A stretch of 64,000 bases of DNA from JABWCQ01 sp964587105 (GCA_964587105.1 CAZPKG010000009.1:62001-126000); one strand, 5' to 3'; shown: positions 1-9,452, counted from the stretch's first letter. Notes: generated by a model from the letters alone, not told the origin. Made by a program: numbers and translations.

Positions 1-40
1 AAACCATGCAACACAAGGCCAACAAAACTCGATACATAAG

Positions 41-70
41 AAAAACCCTTGTACTTTAGTGACAAGGGTT
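41..70 (-). terminator. Rho-independent terminator of the che operon
   Basis: A 9-bp stem (AACCCTTGT at 44-52, ACAAGGGTT at 62-70) with a 9-nt loop. On the minus strand the stem is followed by a T-run (A41-A45 on plus). It lies 34 nt past the cheB stop and closes the operon. Confidence 0.85.
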
Positions 71-103
71 ATAATAACGGATTTGCGTTAGAATCGCAAG
101 TAA

Positions 104-1114
104 TTAAAGCTTGCTCATAATTCCCTGGGCAATCAGCTCAAGCGACATGACGGAATCGGCACCGCCACGGGCAATCGCTTCCTTCGGCATTCCAAACACC
201 ACACAGCTTTTCTCGTCTTGGGCGATGGTCTTGGCTCCGGCTTGCTTCATTTCGAGCAAACCGTCCGCACCGTCCGCACCCATACCGGTTAGGATTGCTC
301 CGACGGCATTTTTTCCAGCCACGCGGGCGACGGACTTGAACAACACGTCAACTGCCGGGCGCTGATGATGCACGCGCGGGCCGTCTTTGACTGCAACGGA
401 ATAAACTGCACCACTGCGCTGAAGCATCATGTGCAGATTTCCGGGCGCAATCAGCGCGAGGCCGGGGCGCAGTGTGTCACCGTCTTTAGCTTCGCGGACT
501 TCAATCGCGCAAATACCATTTAAGCGATCGGCAAATGCTTTGGTGAATTGTTCGGGCATGTGCTGAACCACCACGGTCGGTGGAGAATTAACAGGAAAAC
601 GCTGCAAGACTTCGCGCAACGCTTCTGTACCGCCCGTTGATGCACCAATGGCGATAATCTTGAGAGTGGTTTCTTTGAGAGCTTCCATCGGTTTTGTCGG
701 CGGAGCATTTGTGCGAGCGGTCATACGTGCGCGCGCAGCTGCTTTGACACGCGTGATGAGTTCTTTGGAAAGTTCGCCGACCGAATATGCTTCACCCGGT
801 TTGCAAAGCACATCCACCGCGCCGAGCGCGAGTGCGTCCATCGCCATTTCGCTGCCTTTCGGCGTCAGCGATGAAACCACAACAACGGGCATGGGCTTAT
901 GCTTCATTAGCTTGCGCAAAAACGAGAGTCCATCCATGCGCGGCATTTCGATATCCAGCGTCAGCACGTCGGGCGCGAGACTTAGAATCTTGTCGCGCGC
1001 GACATACGGATCGGGAGCGGTTCCGACCACTTGAATTTCGGGATCGCGCGCGAGTTCTTCACTAAGGACGCGGCGCACAAGAGCGGAATCGTCCACCACC
1101 AATACTTTTACCAT
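104..1114 (-). CDS. cheB: CheB, chemotaxis response regulator protein-glutamate methylesterase
   Basis: A 336-residue protein of usual CheB length. Residues 1-120 are a receiver domain with the acidic pair D8/D9 and phospho-acceptor Asp54 in the motif LDIEMPRMDG. A linker leads to the methylesterase domain, which shows the Ser motif GASTGG, the His motif VVQHMPEQF and the Asp motif TGMGADGADG, the family's catalytic triad. CheB removes methyl groups from chemoreceptor glutamates, and deamidates glutamines, when phosphorylated by CheA. It acts in the cytoplasm at receptor arrays. It is the last gene of the operon, 12 nt after the cheX-like gene and just before a terminator. No receptor gene is in the window. 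Confidence 0.96.
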   Translation of the reverse strand: MVKVLVVDDSALVRRVLSEELARDPEIQVVGTAPDPYVARDKILSLAPDVLTLDIEMPRMDGLSFLRKLMKHKPMPVVVVSSLTPKGSEMAMDALALGAVDVLCKPGEAYSVGELSKELITRVKAAARARMTARTNAPPTKPMEALKETTLKIIAIGASTGGTEALREVLQRFPVNSPPTVVVQHMPEQFTKAFADRLNGICAIEVREAKDGDTLRPGLALIAPGNLHMMLQRSGAVYSVAVKDGPRVHHQRPAVDVLFKSVARVAGKNAVGAILTGMGADGADGLLEMKQAGAKTIAQDEKSCVVFGMPKEAIARGGADSVMSLELIAQGIMSKL

Positions 1115-1126
1115 GATCTAAGTTCG

Positions 1127-1591
1127 TTAAGAGTTTTGCCGGTTCTGCACTTCAAACATCACCTCGGCGAGCGTATGTTCGATGTTTAAGAGTGCGCGTC
1201 TTACGTCTTCCGCTGTCGGTGCGGGCATTTCAGCCGACTCAATTACTTCGGGTGGTGAAAGGTCGAATACCGGACTTGATCCAAAGTGCGCCGTGAGTAG
1301 ATTTCCGCAGAGCATGTTCAACATCTCTTTAAGCACGTCTTTGCGACGCTTCATCTGCTCTTCGGGATCCGATTCCATTTCGAGTAGATTGTCAACGATC
1401 GTATCGAGAACTTCACCCGCAATACGCATCGAGACGCGACCCTCTGCCGCGCCTTTGAAGGTCATTGTCGCGCAAAAATCAGGGGGCGGAAGATCTGCGG
1501 ACTCTTCAAGCGGAAAAACGCTTAGAAATGCAGAGGTTTCAAAGACATGGCTTGCGACCTCTTGAATCGCCGATTCGTAGTTATCGTGCAT
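1127..1591 (-). CDS. CheX/CheC-like CheY-P phosphatase
   Basis: A 154-residue protein resembling CheX of the CheC/CheX/FliY family. The middle holds KEMLNMLCGN, which fits the family's ExxN catalytic signature, here E-M-L-N. The preceding stretch, with a GRVSMRIAG strand and a VDNLLEMES helix, matches the usual fold. Such proteins dephosphorylate CheY-P and end the signal. The gene overlaps the end of cheY by 11 bp, so regulator and phosphatase are probably made together. Only one ExxN motif is evident, which favours CheX over CheC. The family call rests on motif and context. Confidence 0.75.
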   Translation of the reverse strand: MHDNYESAIQEVASHVFETSAFLSVFPLEESADLPPPDFCATMTFKGAAEGRVSMRIAGEVLDTIVDNLLEMESDPEEQMKRRKDVLKEMLNMLCGNLLTAHFGSSPVFDLSPPEVIESAEMPAPTAEDVRRALLNIEHTLAEVMFEVQNRQNS

Positions 1592-1982
1592 TGCTGTTGG
1601 CTCCTAAGACCTGTTGAATCATAGCTGCGACGTCTTCGGGTGCGAAAGGTTTGCGAATGTAGCCCTGAACGCCGTTGCGCCGCAGTTCTTCCATGCGGGT
1701 TTCGCTGCCCTCGGTTGAGACAATCACGACCGGTAAGTCGTTCCAATCGCTGCTGTCTTTGAGAGTTTGCACAAATTGGAGTCCGTCCATAACGGGCATA
1801 TTGATGTCGCAAAAGACAATGTCGGGCCAAAACTCCTCAAGTACGGCTAATGCGGCTTTGCCGTGTTCGGCAGTGCGGATTTCACTGATTTCGACGCCGC
1901 ACATGCGCACTGTACGCTCCATCACTGTCCGGGTCAACGCTGAGTCATCAACGATGAGAATGTTGTACGCCACTGTGGACAT
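1581..1982 (-). CDS. cheY: CheY-type single-domain response regulator
   Basis: A 133-residue stand-alone receiver domain. The acidic pair D12/D13, phospho-acceptor Asp59 (FCDINMPVMDG), a conserved Ser/Thr in VIVST and Lys in IRKPF are all present. There is no output domain. In a che operon this is the diffusible signal phosphorylated by CheA, carried to a flagellar switch or another motility motor. The start overlaps the end of the HDOD gene by 35 bp, and the downstream cheX-like gene starts inside its 3' end. Which motor it serves cannot be told, since no flagellar or pilus genes are visible. Confidence 0.9.
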   Translation of the reverse strand: MSTVAYNILIVDDSALTRTVMERTVRMCGVEISEIRTAEHGKAALAVLEEFWPDIVFCDINMPVMDGLQFVQTLKDSSDWNDLPVVIVSTEGSETRMEELRRNGVQGYIRKPFAPEDVAAMIQQVLGANSNAR

Positions 1983-2823
1983 CCTCGAATAGTTCTAAGG
2001 TTATGGGTAATTCAAGCATCGTTTGCGCGCACAGAGTTTCTAATGTTTCGACTGTCAATCCGAGCGCGCGCACGGATTCAGTATCTACCGACATGTTCAT
2101 ACCTTCTACGCCGAGGCCTTGACCAATGGTCTTGGCCACTGCATTGGCGACGTGGACCGCGTCTAATGCAGGACTCGCGATATTATCTCGATGAGGGTGA
2201 TGATGCCATGCGATGCAGTTGGCTAACTCATCCGGGAATCTCCAACGGCGAGCCACCAATCCGCCGATTTGCGCATGATCAAAACCAAGCGCCCGGCGCT
2301 CGGCTTGCACATAGGTCAAGCCTTCGTGGAGACAGCGGCTGATTTCTTTACGAGTTTCGTCATCAAGATGCCGCGAAATCACCAATTTGCCTAAGTCGTG
2401 CAACAAGGCCGCAGTGAAGGCCATTGGTGGAATCGCAACGGTTGCATAACGTGGCAACAGTGAAGCTGCGGTGGCTGCGGCAACCGAGTGATGCCACAGT
2501 TCAAGCTCTTCCATTTCATACGCGGGCATTGCTTTCAAGAAGCGTGGTCCGACTTCGCGGCCCACCGCGTCCTGTAAAATTCTGCCTGCGCCGATTTTGT
2601 TGATCGCTTCACGCACGGTTTGGACAACTGCCGGCGACGCAAAGTATGCCGAATTTGCAAGCTTAATCGCATTGGCCGTCAAGGCCGGGTCATACTCGAT
2701 AACCTTGCAAATTTCATCCACACCGGCATTCTCATCAGCCACAACACTCGCGAGGCGCGGCACGGTGGCTGACACCGGCTCAAGTCGCTCAATGTCCAAC
2801 GAGATTGCTGCAATGGAAATCAT
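1948..2823 (-). CDS. HDOD-domain signalling protein
   Basis: A 291-residue protein with an HDOD domain over most of its length: LPRLASVVADENAGVDEI early, then LLHDLGKLVI and IAWHHHPH further on. HDOD proteins are HD-like but usually lack phosphohydrolase activity. They act as regulatory modules in two-component and chemotaxis-like pathways. I start it at ATG 2823, not an upstream codon. There the ATG shares bases with the cheD stop (ATGA), and AGGAGG lies 7 nt upstream, a strong ribosome site. Being fourth in a che operon suggests a role in the same pathway, but its target is unknown. Confidence 0.85.
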   Translation of the reverse strand: MISIAAISLDIERLEPVSATVPRLASVVADENAGVDEICKVIEYDPALTANAIKLANSAYFASPAVVQTVREAINKIGAGRILQDAVGREVGPRFLKAMPAYEMEELELWHHSVAAATAASLLPRYATVAIPPMAFTAALLHDLGKLVISRHLDDETRKEISRCLHEGLTYVQAERRALGFDHAQIGGLVARRWRFPDELANCIAWHHHPHRDNIASPALDAVHVANAVAKTIGQGLGVEGMNMSVDTESVRALGLTVETLETLCAQTMLELPITLELFEDVHSGVQHSHR

Positions 2824-3323
2824 AAATCCACCTCCTGCCCCGCGTTTGTGAACCACGTGCGGCCACTGCCTATTTCAAGGTAGAGCGTGCGTGATATAGT
2901 GCCGCCGACATGCTCACCCTTGCAGAGCAGACCTTCCTTCCAGAAAATCTTACGCATTGCGGTGTAGTTGCGTTTGCCAATTGCAAAGAAATCTTTGTGA
3001 TCGACGAATTGCGCCCCCCCGGCGACTTTCACAATTAGACGCGATTTCACCGCGCCCAACGCATAGAGCCGCTGGAGGAAAATGGGAATTCCCGTATCGG
3101 CAAACATATAGGGGTTGCCGTCGGCGCGCGCGGGATTCACGGTCGAATCCGGAAGCATGTAATGCAACATGCCTCCAACCTGCGCAACCGGATCATGAAT
3201 CGCGATGCCAATGCAGGACCCCAGTGCATGTGTGACAATCACTTGCCCTGCGCCTTTCGCGACTTTCATGTCGGCGACGCCTACGATGTGACGACGAGTA
3301 TCTGTTGAAGTTATCTGAGTCAC
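2820..3323 (-). CDS. cheD: CheD, receptor glutamine deamidase
   Basis: A 167-residue protein with the CheD signature HALGSCIGIAIHDP, holding the catalytic Cys, followed by GGMLHYMLPDS with the catalytic His. CheD deamidates receptor glutamines and, where CheC/CheX proteins are present, can be tuned by them. A CheX-like gene is in the same operon, which fits. The start is GTG at 3323, overlapping the cheR stop as GTGA. The end overlaps the HDOD start as ATGA. The chain of 4-bp overlaps implies translational coupling. Confidence 0.95.
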   Translation of the reverse strand: MTQITSTDTRRHIVGVADMKVAKGAGQVIVTHALGSCIGIAIHDPVAQVGGMLHYMLPDSTVNPARADGNPYMFADTGIPIFLQRLYALGAVKSRLIVKVAGGAQFVDHKDFFAIGKRNYTAMRKIFWKEGLLCKGEHVGGTISRTLYLEIGSGRTWFTNAGQEVDL

Positions 3324-4174
3324 GGTTTCTCGTAGATCGTGGGTCTTACATAACGGAATGAATGCTGTACACCTGCCAAGCTTTCAGAGTGGCCGACAAA
3401 AAGAGTCCCGCCCGATCGAAGCAATCCGGCGAACCGTTCCACGAGTTGCTTCTGTGTAGGCTTGTCAAAGTAGATCATGACATTGCGGCAGAATATCATA
3501 TCAAACGGGCCTTTCATCGGCCACGGTTCCATCAGATTCAGCCGCCCGAAGGTGATGGCCGATCGAACGTTCGGATTGATTGAGTAAATCGTTCCGTGCG
3601 AACCGTTTTCTTTGGTCACAAACTTATTGCGCAAGTCCGACGGAATATTCTTGACACGCTCTTCGCCGTACTTGCCGCGTTTGGCAGTGTCCAGCACGCG
3701 AGTCGAAAGATCCGTCGCCAAAATTCGCAGCTTTGTGTTCTGAGCATTTTTCAAATTGCCGAGAATCAGCATACCCAGCCCATACGGCTCTTCACCCGTA
3801 GAGCAGCCAGCTGACCAGATGCGAATTTCATTTTGGCCGCGTGACTCAAATTTCGGCAGAACATGCTCGACAACAAAATCAAAGTGATCCGACTCACGCC
3901 AGAAGCTTGTAAGATTCGTTGTGAGTGCGTCGAGCATCATCACCAACTCATCCTGCGTTTTGTCTTCCTTGACCACGTCGAGGTAGTCATTGAGTGTCGC
4001 CAGTCCCAGTGAACGCAGTCGTTTTGCCAAGCGCGCGCTGACCAATTCGCGCTTGCCGTCTGTCAGGTGGATTCCGGCAAGCGACTTGACAAGGTCGGAC
4101 GCCTTGCGAAATTCGGCGTCAGTAATCTTCAAGCTCTGGGTCATGCCGAGCGGTTCAGGCGCTGAGTTCTTCAT
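3320..4174 (-). CDS. cheR: CheR, chemotaxis receptor methyltransferase
   Basis: A 284-residue protein with the helical CheR N-terminal domain (residues about 15-75) and a SAM-dependent methyltransferase domain. The SAM-binding motif is WSAGCSTGEEPY, followed by FCRNVMIYFD and GHSES near the C terminus. It methylates receptor glutamates with S-adenosylmethionine, opposing CheB. ATG 4174 overlaps the cheA stop as ATGA, and an in-frame ATG ten codons later is an alternative. No tetratricopeptide extension is present, so this is the classic short form. Confidence 0.96.
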   Translation of the reverse strand: MKNSAPEPLGMTQSLKITDAEFRKASDLVKSLAGIHLTDGKRELVSARLAKRLRSLGLATLNDYLDVVKEDKTQDELVMMLDALTTNLTSFWRESDHFDFVVEHVLPKFESRGQNEIRIWSAGCSTGEEPYGLGMLILGNLKNAQNTKLRILATDLSTRVLDTAKRGKYGEERVKNIPSDLRNKFVTKENGSHGTIYSINPNVRSAITFGRLNLMEPWPMKGPFDMIFCRNVMIYFDKPTQKQLVERFAGLLRSGGTLFVGHSESLAGVQHSFRYVRPTIYEKP

Positions 4175-6759
4175 GCTGTCACTTCCGACGACGACGGGAT
4201 ATATGCTTGATAAGTTTTTTGACTCACGGAAAGTATTCCTTCAATATCGAGAATCAAACTGATGCGGCCATCGCCCAAAATTGCGCACCCGGCCACACCG
4301 TCCATCTCTTCAAAGAGATGGCCAAGAGATTTAATCACAACTTGCTGTTGACCAACCAAGGCATCCGCCATAATTGCAATACGGCGTGATTTCGCCTCGG
4401 CTACAATAAGGATGCTGTCCGCGATATTCTTGCCGGCGTCTTCTACCCCGAACAGAGAATGCAATCTACTTACAGGCAGCAGATGCCCGCGCAGTTTTAC
4501 CATTTCGCCTCGGCCGTGCACCGTAACAATATCCTGCGGAAGCGGACGGAAAGATTCGGTGATCGCAATCGTCGGAATGATGAAGCGCTGCGAGCCCGTT
4601 TTGATCACCATTCCGTCAATGATTGCGAGCGTGAGCGGCAGACGAATGCGGAAGATGCTCCCCTTTCCTGGAGTCGAATCAATTTCAACTGAGCCGCGCA
4701 GTTTTTCGATATTCGTGCGAACCACGTCCATGCCGACGCCGCGACCGGATACGTCGGTAACTTTATCGGCGGTAGAAAATCCCGGCAGGAAAATCAGATT
4801 GTAGATTTCCTTGTCTGTCATCACCGCATTCGGTTCAATGATGCCGCGTTCGATGGCCTTGGAGAGAATCTTATCGCGATTCAGTCCTCGTCCGTCGTCC
4901 GTGAGCGTAATCAACACCGATCCACCTTCGTGCGCCGCCGAAAGATGCACTACGCCGTGGCGGGTTTTGCCGGCTTCAAGGCGAGCATCCGCCGGCTCAA
5001 CTCCGTGATCTACAGCGTTGCGTACCATGTGAACCAACGGGTCGGCGATGGCTTCAACCATGTTGCGGTCGAGTTCCGTCTCTTCGCCGGACATTTCAAA
5101 TTCAACAGTCTTATTTGATTTGCGCGCCACGTCGCGAACAAGCCGCGCCATCTTTTGAAAGGTTGCTTTGACGGAAACCATTCGCATTGAGAGCGCAAGC
5201 TCCTGCAAGCTGCGCGTGATCTTCGCAAGCTGGGCTACGTTTTGAGTCAGCTTACGATTGGCAGAAAGGAGAATGTCGGGATCTTGACTCACCATCGCTT
5301 GCGAGATCACGAGTTCGCCGACCATATTGATCAACGAATCGAGTCGCGACATGTTTACCTTTACCGTAGCGTCCGCTACAGATGCATTTGAAGCAGGTTG
5401 ACCCTCATTCTTTGCGCCGGACTTTTGATCGGCGCTCGCTGATTGCTCGCCTTGTGCAGTTGCAGATTCTGCATCCGCTTCTTCGTCTGATACTTGATTA
5501 ATCTGTTCGGCGGCTTCCGGTTTTGCGATTGCGCCGCCGTTGGCTCGGAAGTTCTCAAGCACTTCCGCTGGATGTTCAAGACGATAAAGCAGGCTTGCGT
5601 AGTTTTTGGGAACCTCATACTTTCCCTGAGCGATTGCGTCCGGTAAAGTTTGCACCATGCGCCGCGTCAAGTCCATGGATTCGAAGGCCAAATCCACGAA
5701 AGGTCCTTCGAGCGTTAATGTGCCTTTGCGCACGCGGTCAAGCAGGTTCTCGCCTTTGTGAGCAAGTTCGGTGATGTAACTTACTCCCACAAAACTTGCG
5801 ACGCCCTTCACGGTATGGAAGGCGCGAAACACGTTGTTGACCGAATCCATGTCGTCCGGCGCGGATTCGAGATTCATCAATCCGACTTCGATGTTCTGGA
5901 AGTGCTCCTCGGCTTCCGTGCGAAATTCTCCGACGAGATCAAGATCTACGCCGTCGGGAATTACAAAGAAACCGTCCACGACGCCCGGAAGATCGGCTTT
6001 GCGTTGAACAAATGGAATTGACTCTTGCGACTTGATCGGTTCCGGTGCGGGAGCAAGCGGCGCTTGCTCGACTGTCACAACCGTTGGCTGAGTGGCTTCC
6101 GCAATCGGGGCAGGTGCCACGGAAACAGGCGGCGCTGTAATCGATTCCGGTGTCTGCGCGAGCATGGCCAGAACTTTATCCGTATCCAAAATTGGCTGAC
6201 GCCCTTCGCGCAAAGCACGGAAGCACTCCGTCATGCTGTCCTTCAAATCGAGCATGGCGTCGCAAACGTTCTGATAAGCTTCTTGTGTAATTCCGTCAAG
6301 AGAGTCTTCAATAGAGTGCAGTGACTTGGCAAGACTGTCCGCGCCAATGATGCCCAGCTCGCCCTTCCAAGTATGAACTTGCCGTTTCAGTGCTCGAAAC
6401 CCTTGCTCACCTTGAGCGACTAACCCCATTGCAAGCTCTTCAAAGTCCTCAAGCACGGAGTCTTGCGAAGCAAGATATTCGGCAACCAGATCATTTGAAA
6501 CGCTGGTCGGCGCTGCCGCAGATTCCAAGTCCTCTAATTTTGAGAGCAGTTCCAGCAAGGCTTGTAAATCTGCCGGAGTTGATTTTTTCGTGGCGAGCTT
6601 CTTGGCAAGTTGGCTTGCATCGGTCGCACACTTGCGAATCTCGGCGCTGAGCCCGTCCTGTTTGGAGAGGTCAGAAAGCATCGCCGCGACCTTTTTGGCC
6701 GAGGCGTCGCCCGGACTAAGGAGAAGAACTTCTTCAGCAATCTGCGTCAGGTTCATCAT
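4171..6759 (-). CDS. cheA: CheA, chemotaxis histidine kinase with two Hpt domains
   Basis: An 862-residue kinase, longer than usual. Two phosphotransfer (Hpt) domains are visible: one with HTWKGELG in the first 200 residues, and one with HTVKGVASF near residue 315. After an acidic/Ala linker come the dimerisation domain, the ATPase domain (N-box MVRNAVDHGVEP, G-boxes DDGRGLN and GRGVGMDVV) and a C-terminal CheW-like domain that docks to receptors. It autophosphorylates on His and feeds CheY and CheB. Two ATGs are adjacent at 6759 and 6756, with no strong ribosome site in front. It is the first gene of the operon. No separate cheW is in view. Confidence 0.96.
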   Translation of the reverse strand: MMNLTQIAEEVLLLSPGDASAKKVAAMLSDLSKQDGLSAEIRKCATDASQLAKKLATKKSTPADLQALLELLSKLEDLESAAAPTSVSNDLVAEYLASQDSVLEDFEELAMGLVAQGEQGFRALKRQVHTWKGELGIIGADSLAKSLHSIEDSLDGITQEAYQNVCDAMLDLKDSMTECFRALREGRQPILDTDKVLAMLAQTPESITAPPVSVAPAPIAEATQPTVVTVEQAPLAPAPEPIKSQESIPFVQRKADLPGVVDGFFVIPDGVDLDLVGEFRTEAEEHFQNIEVGLMNLESAPDDMDSVNNVFRAFHTVKGVASFVGVSYITELAHKGENLLDRVRKGTLTLEGPFVDLAFESMDLTRRMVQTLPDAIAQGKYEVPKNYASLLYRLEHPAEVLENFRANGGAIAKPEAAEQINQVSDEEADAESATAQGEQSASADQKSGAKNEGQPASNASVADATVKVNMSRLDSLINMVGELVISQAMVSQDPDILLSANRKLTQNVAQLAKITRSLQELALSMRMVSVKATFQKMARLVRDVARKSNKTVEFEMSGEETELDRNMVEAIADPLVHMVRNAVDHGVEPADARLEAGKTRHGVVHLSAAHEGGSVLITLTDDGRGLNRDKILSKAIERGIIEPNAVMTDKEIYNLIFLPGFSTADKVTDVSGRGVGMDVVRTNIEKLRGSVEIDSTPGKGSIFRIRLPLTLAIIDGMVIKTGSQRFIIPTIAITESFRPLPQDIVTVHGRGEMVKLRGHLLPVSRLHSLFGVEDAGKNIADSILIVAEAKSRRIAIMADALVGQQQVVIKSLGHLFEEMDGVAGCAILGDGRISLILDIEGILSVSQKTYQAYIPSSSEVTA

Positions 6760-7074
6760 AGACTTGTGTTACAAAGTTTGTTCACAATTGACCCGGCAAT
6801 TCAAGTTTTCCGGAGTCAGATATGTAAAGTGGGAGAGCGGGTTCATGAATAGAGCAGGAAATCCTTGTCCTGCAATTGGGTAAAATCTGGAGCCTTCAAT
6901 CCAGACATATTTGTCCGAATATTCAGCCTCATAACAGAAAATTTTGTGTTTGTTGAGTTTACGATTTACGGACCTTTATTTAGACCGTTAGTTATCGTTT
7001 TCAAGGCAAGCCTTGCTCCAATTCCCTCGCACACTTTAACTGTACATACTACACGCTTGCACGATGCTTTCTAA
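6760..7074. other. Intergenic region between divergent cheA and glycosyltransferase genes
   Basis: A 315-bp region that must hold promoters for both directions. On minus, TTGCAG and a TATTCA-like -10 are spaced 18 nt apart around 6845-6880, which is a weak candidate. I see no convincing promoter on plus. A plus-strand open frame at 6865-7074 has no ribosome site or family features, so I do not call it. Confidence 0.5.
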
Positions 7075-8079
7075 TTGGCTACCTTGTGGCACTTCAAGTC
7101 CTTGAAAAAGCTGACACCTTACTTGCCAACCCATTTTCATATAGAGAACAATCCAAAAGTATCAGTCATTATTGTAAACTATAATGGCGGACAGGATATT
7201 CTTGATTGTCTCGAATCGCTGCACCATGATCAGGCCGCCGCGAGTCTCGAAGTTATCGTTGTTGACAATGATTCGACAGACGGCTCGACTGCGCAAATTT
7301 CAGCACGATTTGAAACGGTCAAACTTCTACCATTAGGTGAGAATCGAGGGTTTGCGGCGGCGTGCAACGCTGGAATTGCGGTGGCTCATGCCGACACGAT
7401 TTTGTTACTGAACCCCGACACGGTTGTGATAGATGGTGCAATCAGCAAGATGCATGACGCTTTGCAGGAGCATCCGCACTGGGGAATTGTCGGCGCGCGA
7501 ATGTTGACGTCCGCACGGATTCCCTATCGAGCAGCCCGACGGTTTCCGATTCCACGCAATCTGGCGATAGCTGCGGTTGGTTTGCCGAGGCTGTTTTCGT
7601 CATCAAAATTTTTCAATGGCTATCTCTATGGTGAGCGCGCCATCGAGAGTTTGGATGACGTCGATCAGATTGAGGGCAGTTGTCTGATGATCGCGGAAGC
7701 CGCACGCAAAATCGTCGGCAACCTTGACGATCAGTTTTTCATCTTCTTTGAAGAAGTGGACTGGTGTAAACGCGTGAAAGCAGCAGGTTTCGAGATTCAC
7801 GTTGTGAACGAGGCTCAAATTGTTCACAAGGTTTCCACCACGATGGGAAAATATTTTGAGCTTACTCGCACGATTCACGCTCAGAGCGCCATGCGATATT
7901 TCCGCAAGCATGACGGCGAGTCCGGCTACAACGCTATACGAAATGCGATGACAAAAGCTTTGCTGATTCGCGCGCTGATACTGGCTGTTCCAGCGCTCTT
8001 GAACATCGGCGGCTCGCGCAAGAGATTTGCTGGAACAATGGCTGAACGGCGCGCCTACAGAGAAGGAGTAACGGCGTGA
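7075..8079 (+). CDS. Family 2 glycosyltransferase (rhamnosyltransferase-like)
   Basis: About 330 residues. The GT-A nucleotide-sugar domain begins with KVSVIIVNYNGGQD and has DNDSTDGS, NRGFAAACNAG and LLLNPDTV, the DxD-like metal site. EEVDWCKRVKAAG follows further on. These match GT2 enzymes that build O-antigen or exopolysaccharide, often rhamnosyl or related transferases. The C terminus has a hydrophobic stretch (ALLIRALILAVPALL) that may bind the membrane. No ATG precedes the domain in frame. TTG at 7075 is the longest start and a later TTG near 7102 is possible. It is coupled to the next gene by GTGA. Confidence 0.88.
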   Translation: MATLWHFKSLKKLTPYLPTHFHIENNPKVSVIIVNYNGGQDILDCLESLHHDQAAASLEVIVVDNDSTDGSTAQISARFETVKLLPLGENRGFAAACNAGIAVAHADTILLLNPDTVVIDGAISKMHDALQEHPHWGIVGARMLTSARIPYRAARRFPIPRNLAIAAVGLPRLFSSSKFFNGYLYGERAIESLDDVDQIEGSCLMIAEAARKIVGNLDDQFFIFFEEVDWCKRVKAAGFEIHVVNEAQIVHKVSTTMGKYFELTRTIHAQSAMRYFRKHDGESGYNAIRNAMTKALLIRALILAVPALLNIGGSRKRFAGTMAERRAYREGVTA

Positions 8080-9260
8080 AAGTTCTGCATGTGATGAATG
8101 GCCCGAACTGGGGCGGCTCGTACCGGTTTGTGTCGCAGCTATGCGAACGCCAACGTGCGCAAGGTGTGGATGCAGTTGTGTGCTATCTCGAAGGCGGCGA
8201 CGCCAAACACCGCGTTGAAGAGCAAGGCGCGCCTTTGCTCAGCTATGACCCTGTGCGAACCTATTCCACAAAACGCGAGCGTTGGGCGGATATCGAAAAG
8301 GGCTATGAGCAGATTGCCCGGGAATGGAAACCCGATCTTATTAACTCGCATCTGTCGTTGTCTCATCTGTTGACGCGGCGTATCCTGTCCCGTTGGGAAG
8401 ACAAACCTAAGTGGGTGGCCTTGATTCATCAATCCTGGAAGCAATACGGCTACGGGCAGGACGTGCAAAAGCACCCGTGGAAGAAGTACATGATGATGAT
8501 GCGCTATGGACTGGGTGACGCGGTGATCACAAGCAAATGCGATCGGATCACGACGGTTTCTGAAGCGGTTCGGCAGGATTGTCTGAAATTGTGGATGGGT
8601 AAGCAGCGCGTAACGAATGTCTATAGCGGAATCATTCCGGTTTCCGCCGACACGATGCCCGATTTACGGACGCAATGGGGGATTCCGAAATCGCATCGCG
8701 TGATTGCCGCACTGGGCTACTTTGATCCACGTAAGGGATTTGATCAGCTCATTAAAGCGTTTCTTCTCTTTGCCGACCGGTTTCCTGATGTTCACGTCGT
8801 CATCGGCGGCGGCGATATTTGGGGCGACACGCAGCACCGTGAGCTACTACATAGTTTACGCGATTCCTCACAGCACGCCGATCGCATACACATTCTCGGA
8901 GAACAGCAGTCCGGCGCGGCTTTCATGTTCAATGCCGACATCTGCGCCATTCCCTCTATTGAAGAGGCTTTTTCCCTCGTTGTGGTCGAAGCCATGCAGT
9001 TTGGCAAGCCGAGTGTGGTGACTTCTGCCGGGGGGTGTAAAGATGTTGCCCGCGACAACCTGGAGTCGCTCGTGTTTCAATCTTGCAACATCCCCGATCT
9101 CGCAGCCAAGCTGGAGCGCCTATTGAGTGAGCCGGAACTTGCGGCAAGACTTGGAAAAGCGGCAGCTACGAGAGCTTTGACGGAACTGACCCTCGACCGC
9201 TGCGCGCGCGATCACATCAAAGTTTACTCAGAAGTATTAGGAGAGCATAAGGCAAAGTAA
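8076..9260 (+). CDS. Family 4 glycosyltransferase (GT-B fold)
   Basis: A 394-residue protein with an N-terminal acceptor domain starting VLHVMNGPNWGGSYRF. The C-terminal donor domain holds ALGYFDPRKGFDQLI, VIGGGD and ADICAIPSIEEAFSLVVVEAMQFGKP. The E-x7-E arrangement in that last motif is typical of retaining GT4 enzymes. It starts with GTG at 8076, overlapping the previous stop (GTGA), with AGAAGGAG 8 nt upstream. It probably acts in the same surface-glycan pathway as the preceding GT2. Donor and acceptor sugars cannot be inferred. Confidence 0.9.
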   Translation: MKVLHVMNGPNWGGSYRFVSQLCERQRAQGVDAVVCYLEGGDAKHRVEEQGAPLLSYDPVRTYSTKRERWADIEKGYEQIAREWKPDLINSHLSLSHLLTRRILSRWEDKPKWVALIHQSWKQYGYGQDVQKHPWKKYMMMMRYGLGDAVITSKCDRITTVSEAVRQDCLKLWMGKQRVTNVYSGIIPVSADTMPDLRTQWGIPKSHRVIAALGYFDPRKGFDQLIKAFLLFADRFPDVHVVIGGGDIWGDTQHRELLHSLRDSSQHADRIHILGEQQSGAAFMFNADICAIPSIEEAFSLVVVEAMQFGKPSVVTSAGGCKDVARDNLESLVFQSCNIPDLAAKLERLLSEPELAARLGKAAATRALTELTLDRCARDHIKVYSEVLGEHKAK

Positions 9261-9452
9261 CTGGAGAGATAGTTGCATTCACACTGGTCGGTGCGAGGGT
9301 CTGCTCTCGTTTAAGATTCGGCTTCGTTCTGCCGATACCTTAGCGAGAGTGCCTGTCCGGCACCGCTCCGCAATATTTTGCGGAGTTCACAACACAGGAA
9401 CTTTATAGCAGGGCGAAGTTGCCCCATAGCCTGTTCAGACCAGGAGGATGTT
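9261..9452 (+). other. Leader region before the 9453 gene
   Basis: 192 bp holding the ribosome site AGGAGG (9442-9447) for the next gene. The hairpin-forming run at 9356-9385 (CGGCACCGCTCCGC with GCGGAG) is G/C-rich. I see no clear terminator for the glycosyltransferases. Confidence 0.4.

Noticed and set aside
6865..7074. A 69-codon plus-strand frame before the GT2 gene
   Set aside because: No ribosome site, no family, composition like non-coding DNA. Listed as intergenic.
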